Numbered from the stretch's first letter, positions 17,652-27,545 are shown. The stretch is DNA of 58,723 nt from Desulfosporosinus sp. (GCA_031292055.1 JARLHV010000097.1:1-58723); one strand, 5' to 3'. Program-made: numbers and translations. The notes: generated from the letters alone by a model not told the origin.

Positions 17652-19253
17652 ATGTTCAAAAGATTATCTCATTTGATTTTAGCTGCCATGATTATTCTTT
17701 CCTTGGCCCTTGCTTCAGGGTGTTCAAGTAAAGCCGACTCTGCCTCAACAAAACAAAAAGATGAACTCACCGTAGCCATAGCAGGAGAGCCGGATGACGG
17801 TTTTGATCCAACCACCGGCTGGGGAGAATATGGATCACCAATTTTTCAAAGTACTATTTTACAATGGGACAAAGATTTAAATGTTATCAATGACTTGGCC
17901 ACAGATTATTCCGTAAGTAAGGATGGCTTAACTTATCTAGTAAATCTTCGTAAGGACGTTAAGTTTACCGATGGACAAGCGTTAACCGCCAAGGATGTTG
18001 TCTTCACCTATCAAACGGCCGCTGCAAATAGCTCTGTGTTTGATTTAACGAATTTAAAAAGTGTGATGGCAATAAATGATTACAGTATTGAATTTACTTT
18101 AAAAGAAGCCCAATCGACGTTTACCAGTACCTTGGCTAAACTGGGCATTGTTCCTCAGCATGCCTACAGCAAGGATTACTCGCAAAAACCAATTGGCTCC
18201 GGGCCCTATAAATTTGTACAATGGGATAAAGGCCAACAGCTTATCGTAGAAGCTAACCCGGATTACTATGGAGCAAAACCTTATATCAAGAAAATCACCT
18301 TCCTTTATTTAACTGAAGAAGCTGCCTACGCTGCCGCGAAAGCCGGACAGGTTGATGTTGCTTCCGTTGTGCCGTCATTAGCTTTACAGGATATACCCGG
18401 CAAAAAATTGGTCGCCTATAAAAGTGTGGACAACCGCGGGATCATGTTTCCCTATGTCAAAGCCGGTAATAAAACTAAAGAAGGGGATCCCATCGGCAAT
18501 GATGTTACTTCAGACATAGCCATCCGGAAGGCAATTAATATGGCAATCGACCGGAAGGCGTTAGTGAACGGGGTATTAAATGGTCACGGGGCTCCTGCTT
18601 ATTCCGTATGTGACAACTTACCTTGGTGGAATCCCGAGACGGTCCTTAAAGACGCCGATCAAGATGGAGCTAAGAAGATCTTAGCGGATGGCGGCTGGAT
18701 AGATTCTGATAACGATGGCATTCTGGAAAAGAATGGGCTCAAGGCTAAATTTACCTTGGTTTATCCATCAGGGGACTCGGTACGACAATCGTTAGCTATT
18801 GCTGTGTCCGATGAAATAAAGCCTCTGGGAATCAATATTGAAGTTGCCGGAAAAAGCTGGGATGATATTAAGCGATTAATGCACAGTGATGCCATAGTTT
18901 TTGGCTGGGGGGCTCATGATCCTCTGGAAATGTATAATTTATTTAATAGTAAATACATGGGCGTCGATTATTTCAATGCCGGTTATTACTCGAATCCCAA
19001 AGTTGACGATTACATGAACAAAGCCATGTTATCCAATAATGTAACTGAAGCCGACGCCTACTGGAAAAAGGCACAATGGGACGGGACCACCGGATTCAGC
19101 GCTTTAGGTGATGCACCTTATGCTTGGTTGGTTAATCTCGATCACTTATATTATGTAAGCGATAACCTTGATCTCGGAGAGCAGAAGGTTCATGCCCACG
19201 GTCATGGCTGGCCCATTACGGATACGATTGCTCAGTGGCACTTTACCAAATAA
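17652..19253 (+). CDS. Family-5 substrate-binding lipoprotein (NikA-like)
   Basis: A 533-residue lipoprotein with lipobox ASGC (Cys24). The N-terminal lobe reads EPDDGFDPTTGWGEYGSPIF, a pattern I associate with the nickel/metallophore branch of family-5 binding proteins rather than general oligopeptide binders. A strong ribosome site (GAGGGAGG) precedes the ATG. First gene of a five-gene plus-strand operon (binding protein, two permeases, two short ATPases), the nikABCDE order. Substrate probably nickel or a metal chelate; not proven. Confidence 0.85.
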   Translation: MFKRLSHLILAAMIILSLALASGCSSKADSASTKQKDELTVAIAGEPDDGFDPTTGWGEYGSPIFQSTILQWDKDLNVINDLATDYSVSKDGLTYLVNLRKDVKFTDGQALTAKDVVFTYQTAAANSSVFDLTNLKSVMAINDYSIEFTLKEAQSTFTSTLAKLGIVPQHAYSKDYSQKPIGSGPYKFVQWDKGQQLIVEANPDYYGAKPYIKKITFLYLTEEAAYAAAKAGQVDVASVVPSLALQDIPGKKLVAYKSVDNRGIMFPYVKAGNKTKEGDPIGNDVTSDIAIRKAINMAIDRKALVNGVLNGHGAPAYSVCDNLPWWNPETVLKDADQDGAKKILADGGWIDSDNDGILEKNGLKAKFTLVYPSGDSVRQSLAIAVSDEIKPLGINIEVAGKSWDDIKRLMHSDAIVFGWGAHDPLEMYNLFNSKYMGVDYFNAGYYSNPKVDDYMNKAMLSNNVTEADAYWKKAQWDGTTGFSALGDAPYAWLVNLDHLYYVSDNLDLGEQKVHAHGHGWPITDTIAQWHFTK

Positions 19254-19274
19254 CGGAAGGTAATACTTGTAACT

Positions 19275-20270
19275 ATGGTTAATAAGAGTCTTTTCAAATT
19301 CATTGTTAATAAATTTCTGCGGATGATCATCTTACTCACCACCTTATGTGCCTTAACTTTTAGCTTGGTCAGTCATTCGCCGATTGATCCGGTTCAGGCT
19401 TATATTGGAGCAGATATGATGAAAGTAAGCCATGCCCAAAGGGAAAAAATCGAGGAATATTGGGGGCTCAACCAACCGCCTATCGAACGATTCGAACGCT
19501 GGGGCAAAAATCTGCTGCATGGTGATTTGGGAAATTCGATGATTTTTCGCCGCCCGGTGATTCAAGTGATCGGAGAAAGGTTTTGGGCATCGATTGTCCT
19601 GATGGGATTAGCCTGGGTTATATCAGGTTTATTGGGATTTATCATGGGTATCGTTTCCGGGATGCAAAGAGGGAAGTGGCTGGGTCGCTTGATAAAATGG
19701 TACTGTTTAACACTGGCCTCTACGCCAACGTTTTGGCTGGGACTGGTTCTCTTAATCGTGTTTTCAGTTTGGCTCAAGTGGCTGCCGATTGGACTGGGCG
19801 TTCCGGCAGGAGTTCTAAGCGCTGATGTAACCCTTGGAGATCGGATCACCCATTTGATCTTGCCGGCAATGACCCTAAGTATTGTCGGCGTGGCCAATAT
19901 CGCTCTGCATACCAGACAGAAAATGATCGACGTCATGGCAAGCGATTACATTCTGTTTGCCAGAGCGCGAGGCGAAAGCGGCCTCCAACTCTTATTCAGG
20001 CATGGTCTTAGGAACGTAGCACTGCCTGCCATTACCCTGCAATTTGCTTCCTTCAGTGAACTATTTGGGGGTGCGGTTCTGGCTGAACAGGTATTTTCTT
20101 ATCCGGGCCTGGGCCAAGCCACCGTGCAGGCAGGTCTCCGAGGAGACCTGCCCCTCCTGCTTGGCTTAGTGCTTTTTAGCGCAGTATTTGTATTTTTCGG
20201 CAATCTGACCGCCGACTTGATCTATCGAGTAGTCGATCCAAGGCTAAAAGAAGCAGGTGATACTGTTTGA
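19275..20270 (+). CDS. NikB-type ABC permease
   Basis: A 331-residue permease with HSPIDPVQAYIG near residue 35 (the NikB counterpart of the LAPGDP motif), six helices and an EAA loop (DYILFARARGESGLQLL). It follows the binding protein by 21 nt and overlaps the next permease by 4 nt. Confidence 0.9.
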   Translation: MVNKSLFKFIVNKFLRMIILLTTLCALTFSLVSHSPIDPVQAYIGADMMKVSHAQREKIEEYWGLNQPPIERFERWGKNLLHGDLGNSMIFRRPVIQVIGERFWASIVLMGLAWVISGLLGFIMGIVSGMQRGKWLGRLIKWYCLTLASTPTFWLGLVLLIVFSVWLKWLPIGLGVPAGVLSADVTLGDRITHLILPAMTLSIVGVANIALHTRQKMIDVMASDYILFARARGESGLQLLFRHGLRNVALPAITLQFASFSELFGGAVLAEQVFSYPGLGQATVQAGLRGDLPLLLGLVLFSAVFVFFGNLTADLIYRVVDPRLKEAGDTV

Positions 20271-21139
20271 ATCAGCTAAATCATGCCCTTTCACTTGAAG
20301 AGAAACCCAGAAAAATTATCAGATTTAACCGTCGCCAAAGTACGTTAATCACAATTCTCAGTGGATTGGCGTTATTGACAGCCATAATTGCCGCCAGTTT
20401 TCTGATGAGCGACGAAGCTATTAAAACTCACTTTGAGGCCCGCAACTTGTCTCCTTCCTGGCAGCACTTTTTTGGCACCGACTGGTTAGGGCGCGATATG
20501 TTTACCAGAACTGTCAAAGGGCTTTCTTTAAGTATCGGGATCGGGTTGTTAGCCTCAACGGTAAGCGTCATAGTGGCCTTAATTCTGGGCATGGCTGCGG
20601 CTACTCTGGGCAAAACAGTTGATACGCTGATAAGCTGGCTGGTTGATGTTTTCATGGGGTTGCCGCATTTGGTGGCCTTGATATTAATTGCTTTTGCATT
20701 AGGTAGCGGAGCTAAGGGAGTCATTATCGGTGTGGCCTGTACACATTGGCCTAACCTAACCAGAATAATCCGGGCCGAAGTTCTGCAGTTGAGAACATCT
20801 CAGTTTGTGCAGGTTTCTCGTCATATGGGTAAAAGCAGGATATGGATCGCTGTCCAACACCTACTGCCTCATTTATTACCTCAGTTCTTTGTGGGTTTGG
20901 TGCTTTTATTTCCCCATGCGATCCTGCATGAAGCCTCAATTACTTTCTTAGGGTTTGGCTTATCCCCCCATCAACCGGCCATTGGGGTAATTCTATCCGA
21001 ATCAATGAACTATCTTTCCGTAGGAATGTGGTGGCTGGCTTTTTTCCCAGGTCTTTCCTTGCTGGTTGTTGTCAGAGTTTTTGACATGGTTGGCGATAAT
21101 TTACGTTTAATGTTTGACCCGCACAGTGCCCACGAATAA
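20267..21139 (+). CDS. NikC-type ABC permease
   Basis: A 290-residue permease starting at a TTG that overlaps the stop of the previous gene. FFGTDWLGRDMFTRTVKGLS near residue 70 and the EAA loop QFVQVSRHMGKSRIWI mark it as DppC/NikC type. It partners the NikB-type permease. Confidence 0.9.
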   Translation: MNQLNHALSLEEKPRKIIRFNRRQSTLITILSGLALLTAIIAASFLMSDEAIKTHFEARNLSPSWQHFFGTDWLGRDMFTRTVKGLSLSIGIGLLASTVSVIVALILGMAAATLGKTVDTLISWLVDVFMGLPHLVALILIAFALGSGAKGVIIGVACTHWPNLTRIIRAEVLQLRTSQFVQVSRHMGKSRIWIAVQHLLPHLLPQFFVGLVLLFPHAILHEASITFLGFGLSPHQPAIGVILSESMNYLSVGMWWLAFFPGLSLLVVVRVFDMVGDNLRLMFDPHSAHE

Positions 21140-21157
21140 TGATCGAGGTGCAAAGAG

Positions 21158-22138
21158 ATGACAATAGAGTACAACCCAGACGATTTTAAGAGTACTGAAA
21201 TTGGCCCTGGATATAAATCATTATTAGAAGTCAGTGATTTATCCGTCTCCTTTGTTCAGTATCAAAAAGGCTTAAGACAAAGAGTCCTCAAGGTGATCAG
21301 CAACCTTGATATTTCCCTTGGATCCGGCGAAATCTTAGCTGTTGTCGGCTCAAGCGGTTCCGGAAAAAGTTTACTGGCCCATGCTATTCTCGGCATACTG
21401 CCTAATAACGCCATCTGTAGCGGTAAGATTTTATACAAGAATGAATTATTAACCCCCGAACGGCAAAAAAAAATACGAGGCAGCGAAATTACGCTGGTGC
21501 CCCAGTCGGTGAATTTTCTTGATCCTTTAATGCGGGTTTCGGCTCAAGTACGGACGGCTGTACGTCAGGGGAATCCTGAAGAAGCCCAAAAGAAAATATT
21601 TAGACGCTATGATCTTAGCGAAGGCGTTGGAAATCAATATCCTTTTCAGCTTTCCGGCGGCATGGCCCGAAGGGTGTTGATCTCTGCAGCGGTAATTAAT
21701 GGTTCAAAACTAATCATTGCCGATGAGCCAACGCCTGGGTTGCATCCGGAAATTGTGACCGAAACTCTTAACCATTTACGCGAATTAACCGATGAAGGGT
21801 GCGGAGTTATGTTGATAACCCACGATATCAGCACCGCTTTGCAAGTCGCTGACAAAATCGCGGTTTTTTATGCCGGGACGACCATCGAAATAACTCCAGC
21901 GGCAGATTTTCACGGTCAGGGCCAAGCCTTAAGGCATCCCTATACCAAGGCCTTATGGCAATCGTTGCCCCAAAATGATTTCACACCGATTCCCGGTTTC
22001 CAACCGTTGCCTGCCAACTTCTCAGAGGGTTGTCTGTTTGCGCCTCGCTGTGGAAAGATAACCTCTGAATGCACCGGGTCATTACCTGTAATGCAGGATT
22101 TGAGGAGCGGAAAGGTCAGGTGTCACCATGCAACTTGA
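21158..22138 (+). CDS. NikD-type ABC ATPase
   Basis: A 326-residue ATPase with Walker A GSSGSGKS, signature LSGGMARR, Walker B LIIADEPTPGLH and a cysteine-containing C-terminus (CLFAPRCGKITSEC). LSGGMARR and the glycine-histidine after the Walker B region are seen in the nickel/metallophore branch of these transporters. It overlaps the next ATPase gene by 11 nt. Confidence 0.88.
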   Translation: MTIEYNPDDFKSTEIGPGYKSLLEVSDLSVSFVQYQKGLRQRVLKVISNLDISLGSGEILAVVGSSGSGKSLLAHAILGILPNNAICSGKILYKNELLTPERQKKIRGSEITLVPQSVNFLDPLMRVSAQVRTAVRQGNPEEAQKKIFRRYDLSEGVGNQYPFQLSGGMARRVLISAAVINGSKLIIADEPTPGLHPEIVTETLNHLRELTDEGCGVMLITHDISTALQVADKIAVFYAGTTIEITPAADFHGQGQALRHPYTKALWQSLPQNDFTPIPGFQPLPANFSEGCLFAPRCGKITSECTGSLPVMQDLRSGKVRCHHAT

Positions 22139-22757
22139 GGCCAAAAACATTGGTTTTCGTTACCATCAAAATCCATGGCTATTCCGAAATTTCAGCCTCA
22201 CCTTAAATTCCGGCGAAATTCTTGGCCTAAAAGGTCAAAGTGGCTGCGGAAAAACAACCCTGGCCAGAATTCTGGCCGGGTATGAAAAAACGTTGGAAGG
22301 CAGGATTGAGTTAGGTGGTGCACCACTGCCTAAGGTCGGGTACAGGGCAGTGCAATTGGTCTTTCAGCATCCTGAAAAGTCCGTTAATCCGCGCTGGCAT
22401 ATGCGCGATATTCTTCAGGAAGGCTGGCAGCCGGATGATGAACTGCTTGCTAGATTTGGTATCCAGCAAGATTGGTTATCCCGCTGGCCAAACGAATTAT
22501 CCGGTGGGGAATTGCAACGGTTTTGTGTAGTCCGAGCCTTAAGTCCCGAAACGAAATTCCTGATAGCTGATGAAATGACAGCCATGTTAGATGCTATCAC
22601 TCAGGCTCAAATTTGGCAGGCCATTCTGGAGCTTGCCAAAGAACGGGACTTAGGAATATTGGTGGTTAGTCATGAAAAAGAGCTTGTAAAACGTGTTTGT
22701 GATCGGGTTATAGAACTTGATTCGGTGCACCTCGAACGGAATTCCTTCATTTCATAA
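22128..22757 (+). CDS. NikE-type short ABC ATPase
   Basis: A 209-residue ATPase with Walker A GQSGCGKTT, signature LSGGELQR, Walker B FLIADEMTAMLD (Met replaces Pro) and H-loop VVSHE. It lacks the C-terminal oligopeptide-transporter extension, like NikE and other short second ATPases. Last gene of the operon. Confidence 0.88.
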   Translation: MQLEAKNIGFRYHQNPWLFRNFSLTLNSGEILGLKGQSGCGKTTLARILAGYEKTLEGRIELGGAPLPKVGYRAVQLVFQHPEKSVNPRWHMRDILQEGWQPDDELLARFGIQQDWLSRWPNELSGGELQRFCVVRALSPETKFLIADEMTAMLDAITQAQIWQAILELAKERDLGILVVSHEKELVKRVCDRVIELDSVHLERNSFIS

Positions 22758-22885
22758 AAAATCAGGAAGAAGAAATAGCACGAAAAATTTAGAGAGGATG
22801 TCAAAGGACTATTTTGCCAGTCTAAACGAACTATGGTGGACTTAATAAAAGGACGATAATGATGTATACAGACATCAATGGGAAT

Positions 22886-22928
22886 TTAAGAAGATGACTC
22901 CCGTTCAATGCAGGAATCATCTTCTTAA
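22886..22928. terminator. Hairpin downstream of the nik-type operon
   Basis: TAAGAAGATGA and TCATCTTCTTA form an 11-bp stem with a 19-nt loop. There is no immediate T-run, so termination is plausible but not clear-cut. The rest of 22758-23037 shows nothing else I can assign. Confidence 0.45.
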
Positions 22929-23037
22929 TATTGCATAGGTCTTTTTTGGGGTTGTCCTTGACAAAGGGTACACTTTATTTATCCATGGTTTTTTTCACTA
23001 TGCAAAGTGTAATAGTTACTTTCACTTTAGCCATTGT

Positions 23038-23283
23038 TTAGTGAAAAGTCATGTTCTCTAACTCTGATAATAATTGATTTCCATCTGTAATATGGTTTTG
23101 TAAATGCTGTATACTCGCTCGATCATTACTTTTTTGCAGCTCGTTAATTTCCAGATTATGCGCATCCAGAGACCCCTTGAGGTCACTGTAAAGCGTCAAA
23201 GCGTCTTTAAAGTGAATCCCTCCCTGACCCTTCATTTGTTCATAGCGATGTTTTATACTTGAGCAACTCATGAGAATCACCAT
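23038..23283 (-). CDS. Small hypothetical helical protein
   Basis: An 81-residue acidic, mainly helical protein (SDLKGSLDAHNLEINELQK) with no family I recognise. The start is uncertain: the first ATG abuts an AAGGA, so a GTG at 23280 or the ATG at 23271 may be used. It reads toward the nik-type operon from the other strand and could be a small spore or regulatory protein; that is guesswork. Confidence 0.5.
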   Translation of the reverse strand: MVILMSCSSIKHRYEQMKGQGGIHFKDALTLYSDLKGSLDAHNLEINELQKSNDRASIQHLQNHITDGNQLLSELENMTFH

Positions 23284-23538
23284 TCCTTTCTAGATTAATT
23301 ATAATATGCGGAAAAGCTACTCATTTTATTCCTATCCATTGCTCCTTCCAAATTCTCTTTGAAAGCAACCGGACCTACCCAGTTACTATTTGTTCTGATT
23401 TGCACCAGAACCATCAACTTTTCCCACTGTGGAATTCACTTACTTTTCCGTAGCCTGCTCCTGCAGCTTTGAGCTTGCTGAGATAATCGTCGCTGCCAAG
23501 GAAGAACTTGAAAATCTTGTTGGCCTTTTTTTCAAGGT

Positions 23539-24039
23539 TCATTTATTGAAGAGTTCCAGGGTCTTCTGCGCTACCCTGTTACCGAACAGCTTAAATATAT
23601 CGGCCTGTTCATCCAAATCTGCCATAAGCGCAATCGGCCCCAAGTGTATATAGGGCCGTCCAAACTCTGTACCCGAAGAATAGGCAAGCATTCCGCGAGT
23701 TAAAGCCATCCCCAGAATGCTCTGCAAAGCAATGTCAGGCCCGCCCCACAGGCAACCGGCAGTTGCAAAGCAGGCTGCCAGCTTTCCTTCCAGCTTGCTG
23801 TCAAACCTTGTATCGAAAAATTTTTTCATCTGCCAGCAGGTGTTCGCGACATAGCACGGCGTGCCGAAGATTACAGCAGAGCTTGCGTCCAGGAATTCTT
23901 TGTTGATGTTTTCCTCATCTGCGATGTTCATCAGTGAAACCTCAATATCTTTGTCGGCACCCAAAATGCCATCACGGACGACGCCAGCCATCTTTTCAGT
24001 GTTGCCAGTCTGACTGAAGAATAAAATTGTTATTTTCAC
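23539..24039 (-). CDS. Flavodoxin-like protein
   Basis: A 166-residue protein starting with ILFFSQTGNTEKMA, the phosphate-binding loop of flavodoxins and WrbA-type FMN proteins, followed by VIFGTPCYVAN and a C-terminal helix. It should bind FMN and transfer electrons. Cysteines near GTPC and AGC are not typical of classic flavodoxin and suggest a flavin reductase variant. It is downstream of, and possibly co-transcribed with, the adjacent methyltransferase. Confidence 0.8.
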   Translation of the reverse strand: MKITILFFSQTGNTEKMAGVVRDGILGADKDIEVSLMNIADEENINKEFLDASSAVIFGTPCYVANTCWQMKKFFDTRFDSKLEGKLAACFATAGCLWGGPDIALQSILGMALTRGMLAYSSGTEFGRPYIHLGPIALMADLDEQADIFKLFGNRVAQKTLELFNK

Positions 24040-24076
24040 AATTCTGCTCCTTACATATTTATTATTCAGCGTTTTT

Positions 24077-24889
24077 TCAGTTCACATGCCAATACATGGC
24101 CACAAGGGTGGTGTTACTGACCTCATGTACGATCCCGTCAACCGCAATGCTTTCGAGATACTCTCTGATCTTTTCCCTGTCACTGTCCGAAAGCTCATGA
24201 GTGGAAGAAATGCGGAAGGTATATTCTTTGATTGCCTCTTCCAGCGGCTGGTCGTCTTTCCAAATCTGCTCCTCATATTCAAACTTCGGGCAACCTCCGC
24301 TACGCCACACTAAGTCAAATGCGTAAACCATCGTTTCATCGAGCGCTTTTGTGTCCTGTTCGGCATTGACCAGTCTGTTGAGTTCGTCCAGAATCGAGTT
24401 CGTACGTCTGGTGGGTTTTACCATAAGCACCCAGCCGCGACTCGCTTCACTGAGCTTCAGAAATGTGTCGGCGGAAACAACCGCAGGCGTCATGTTCGCG
24501 AGAACGAGATCGAATTGTTTTTCCCAGTTCTTATCTTGCAGATTCACCGTGTGCCAGTTATCCGCCGAAAAGTGCACATTCGACCCTCTGTCCTTTCCGT
24601 TCTCCATGGCTTTCTTTATCATTTCGGGCGAAAAATCGGTTGCGGCCGCTTCCGCGCCCATAGCCTCAAGTACAAAAGAGAATCTTCCTCCACCACAACC
24701 TACATCCAGCGTTCTGCTTCCCTTGCAAACCATATTCTCGCGTTGGATTATCCGCATAGCAATACTGTTTTCCGCCGTGGGCAGTTCCTTCAGGGAAAAT
24801 TTCTCCGCCTTGCTGTTCCACCACTCGATCCCCGCTTTCAGATTGCGGAGATTCGGCTTCCACAATTCCTTAATGTTTGATATGTCCAT
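24077..24889 (-). CDS. Class I SAM-dependent methyltransferase
   Basis: The start at 24889 follows GGAGG by 7 nt; the longer frame would run into the leader RNA. The 270-residue protein has motif I LDVGCGGGRFS near residue 62 and TDFSPEMI near 84. The N-terminus (IKELWKPNLRNLKAGIEWWNSKAEKFS) resembles the methyltransferase beside fmdE at 43 kb in layout, including a WNSKA/WDNRA motif, so the two are probably distant relatives in one regulon. The methyl acceptor is unknown. It is preceded by leader element B. Confidence 0.85.
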   Translation of the reverse strand: MDISNIKELWKPNLRNLKAGIEWWNSKAEKFSLKELPTAENSIAMRIIQRENMVCKGSRTLDVGCGGGRFSFVLEAMGAEAAATDFSPEMIKKAMENGKDRGSNVHFSADNWHTVNLQDKNWEKQFDLVLANMTPAVVSADTFLKLSEASRGWVLMVKPTRRTNSILDELNRLVNAEQDTKALDETMVYAFDLVWRSGGCPKFEYEEQIWKDDQPLEEAIKEYTFRISSTHELSDSDREKIREYLESIAVDGIVHEVSNTTLVAMYWHVN

Positions 24890-24961
24890 TTTAAATCCTC
24901 CATTCTTTGATATTAAATTTGAAATTTTATGCTTTTCTAGCACTTTCCCTTCCAAGGAAAC

Positions 24962-25036
24962 AAAAAAACCACGAAGATGACTCCAATTAGTCAAACCTCC
25001 ATGGTCTTTGCAAACACCTTCATAGTTTTGCTCTGC
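24962..25036 (-). ncRNA. Leader element B before a methyltransferase
   Basis: Full-type copy: AAAACTATGAAG arm, GGTGTTT-GC-AAAGACC hairpin, ATGGAGGTTT, GACT..AGTC hairpin, CTTCGTGGTTTTTTT. The outer arm forms a 12-bp pairing with the 3' strand. The GACTC/GAGTC stem has lost one pair. Confidence 0.75.
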
Positions 25037-25061
25037 AATATTATTTTCTTATACAATTTTG

Positions 25062-25090
25062 ATATTCTACAATCATTCGCGAATTCCTGC
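25062..25090 (-). promoter_or_regulatory. Sigma-H-like promoter of element B
   Basis: Minus strand: GCAGGAATT (25082-25090), 11-nt spacer, GTAGAATAT (25062-25070). Confidence 0.65.
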
Positions 25091-25270
25091 CAAATAGTTC
25101 TCTTAATTAAATAAATATTCTCACCTCAACGATAATAAAATTCTCCTCAAAAGCGAGTCATGTTGTTACCTTTTGAGCCTCCCTGTAGGTCGGGAAAAAG
25201 TATTAAGTGGATTTATGTTCATTACTATTCAGAAATTCTAATATGGCAGTTCTTTCAGTATTAGGCAACG

Positions 25271-25384
25271 TCAGCTGTTTAATAGTCTCCCTGTCACTAA
25301 GTTAACAAATTCTTCCCACGAAGAAAGCTCAACAGAAATTATGCCTTCACTAAGGTTGTTGGTTATATAATCACGCGTCAACAT
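25271..25384 (-). pseudogene. Truncated FRG-domain-like fragment
   Basis: A 37-codon frame behind an excellent ribosome site (GAGGAGGAATTGTG) ends at TGA. ISVELSSWEEFVNLV resembles the opening of FRG-domain proteins, which normally continue with an RGQ motif that is absent here. A second frame downstream, LPNTERTAILEFLNSNEH, may be another part of the lost gene. Assignment is tentative. Confidence 0.4.
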
Positions 25385-25488
25385 CACAATTCCTCCTCAA
25401 AATTACAAAGCGTATTTCATTGCCAGCATTTTATAAAAAGACCACGAAAGTAGACTCTAATTTTCGCATCATGAGTTAAACATCAGGT

Positions 25489-26050
25489 TTAAGCATCAAG
25501 CTTTGAAGCAAGAAGGTATTTTATGTACTCATGCTGAGGATTTTCAAATACCTCTTCAACTGAACCCATCTCAATAATCTTACCTTGCCGCATAACCGCC
25601 ATACGATTACAAATGGCTCTTATTATCTCCAAATCATGAGATATATACAGCATGGATGTCGGCTCATCGCAGATAAGCAGCTTTGGGTTTAGAGAAAGAG
25701 CGCGTACAATAGACAGGCGCTGCACCTGTCCTCCACTTATTTCGTGGGGATATTTTTCTAGCTGATCCTTTGATAGACCCGCCCTTTCTATCAGCTCATA
25801 AACCAATTCTTCCTCTTCAACCTTGTTTTTTGCCATTTTATAGAGTTTGATTGGCTCCGCTAAATTGATCAGCGAATATCCTAAGGCCCTTATTAATACG
25901 CAGCCTTCCATCATCGGCAGGTCTTTGGCATTGATGGCATCTATAAATACAAAATCAGAACTCACTAAAACAAGTGTTTGAACAGCCTCCAATAGTCATT
26001 GATAGACTTAGAATCATTGCTACAACTATTAAAATTCTTTTACTTTTCAT
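25489..26050 (-). pseudogene. Collapsed Opp/Nik operon: signal peptide + permease end + ATPase fused
   Basis: Starting at an ATG ending at 26050, MKSKRILIVVAMILSLSMTI then GGCS is a lipoprotein signal peptide. Next, in another frame, AINAKDLPMMEGCVLIRALG is the end of a NikB-type permease, followed directly by an ATPase lacking Walker A but with ISGGQVQR and LLICDEPTSM, then a deletion before LYISHDLEII. Several large deletions reduced a whole transporter operon to about 560 bp. Confidence 0.8.
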
Positions 26051-26104
26051 TGTTCTTCCCCCTCTATATATATCCCCCTCTATATATATTGATGAAAAAT
26101 AATC

Positions 26105-27430
26105 CTATTTCATTCCAGTGAAGGCATACCAGTTTTCTCTATCGCTGTTGACTAGATGACAGCCCGGCATATGCTTAAGTGCGACATTTTTCAAGTCACA
26201 CGCTTTAAACATGTCCAATATTTCCTTTTGATCCACATTGCCATAGGGAAGTTCTTGAGCGTTGATGTCTTTTCTATATTCATCAATTTTTTTACATCTG
26301 ATGCCTATGTCTGGTTCAAGCTCATTAATGGCAATAATCTGTCCACCATTTTTTAAAACACGCCTCCACTCTTTGACTGCTGCTTCAGATTCGGTGAGCG
26401 TCCATAAAAGTCGTGAACTTATAACGATATCAAAACTTAGGTCTTCAAACGGTAATTCCAGAGCGTTGGCATATTTAAATTTAACATTAACATTTTCTTC
26501 TTTGGCATGATCCAGGGCAATACGGATCATGCCTTCAGACAGATCAACTCCCAGAACCTCTTCATAGCCGATGTTCCCCAGCATATTGGCAAGAATGCCT
26601 GTTCCGGTCGCGGCATCCAATATCTTTAACCCTTTATTCTCCCCTATCAGCTCTTCCAAAACTTTCTTCCAGGTCTCTTTGTCAGCTACTTCATGCGTGG
26701 CTTCATAGTCTGCAGCACTCTTATCCCAAAAATGAGCCATACCCTCCTCTTCAATCTGCCTTTGGGATACCGGCTTTGTGCCCATCAGAACAAACCATGG
26801 CTCATAATCATATCCTGGGCGTGTTAAGCCGGGGAGCTTTTCGATCTTAACATCCACAAGCCCGTTTCTTTGCAATAAGTCTGTTAGCTCATCCATGCGG
26901 GCCCCTCTAACTTGCAAATGCTTCTCGACCTCTTCATCTTCATAAATATTCACTTTTTTTGATGTCAGTCCCACCCCTTCCTTCATCCTGTTAAAGCAAA
27001 AAATCTTCCCTCCCGGCTTTATCACTCTAATCCATTCCTTAATTGAGACATCGGGCTTAACGATTGTCCAGATAAGTCTGGCATTAATGATAAAATCGAC
27101 AGTGTTATTCATGAATGGAAGCTCAAGGGCACTCCCTTCCATATATACAGCCTTTGCTTCCATTGCTTTGGCATGCCTTACGGCATAGCTCATCATTTCT
27201 TTAGAAATATCAACGCCTATTGTCGAATATCCCAGTTTAGCAGTCATGTTGGCCAGAAAGCCTGTTCCGGTACCTAAATCTAAAACGCTTTTATTTTTAT
27301 CGGTCCCCAAAAGTTTCTCTAAGGAATGAATCCAAGCCTTTATATCTTCCGTATCATGTTCTTTATCAAAAGCAGACGATCTTTCATCCCAATAGTCTCC
27401 GATTTTTTTAATGACACTCGTTGTTTCCAC
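26105..27430 (-). CDS. Tandem-domain SAM-dependent methyltransferase
   Basis: The start is a GTG ending at 27430 (behind AAAGGG); another GTG six codons earlier is possible. The 441-residue protein has two methyltransferase domains: motif I LDLGTGTGFLA (about residue 50) followed by GVDISKEM, and ILDAATGTGILA (about residue 270) followed by GVDLSEGM. Each domain begins YWDERSSAF / FWDKSAADY, so this is an internal duplication. Both domains keep the SAM-binding glycines. Preceded by leader element C. The substrate is unknown, presumably related to the transporters of the same regulon. Confidence 0.85.
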   Translation of the reverse strand: METTSVIKKIGDYWDERSSAFDKEHDTEDIKAWIHSLEKLLGTDKNKSVLDLGTGTGFLANMTAKLGYSTIGVDISKEMMSYAVRHAKAMEAKAVYMEGSALELPFMNNTVDFIINARLIWTIVKPDVSIKEWIRVIKPGGKIFCFNRMKEGVGLTSKKVNIYEDEEVEKHLQVRGARMDELTDLLQRNGLVDVKIEKLPGLTRPGYDYEPWFVLMGTKPVSQRQIEEEGMAHFWDKSAADYEATHEVADKETWKKVLEELIGENKGLKILDAATGTGILANMLGNIGYEEVLGVDLSEGMIRIALDHAKEENVNVKFKYANALELPFEDLSFDIVISSRLLWTLTESEAAVKEWRRVLKNGGQIIAINELEPDIGIRCKKIDEYRKDINAQELPYGNVDQKEILDMFKACDLKNVALKHMPGCHLVNSDRENWYAFTGMK

Positions 27431-27545
27431 TTTAAAACACCCTTTCACTCCATGTTTTTTAGTTTATCAATCACAGTTCTTGTGATTATCTTAGGCTGAC
27501 TCATAGTTATCGGTTTAATTTTTGGCCTTTCTTTCAAAATTAAGC

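Noticed and set aside
24351..24980. Plus-strand 209-codon ORF
   Set aside because: Antisense to the SAM methyltransferase and its leader; no start signals.
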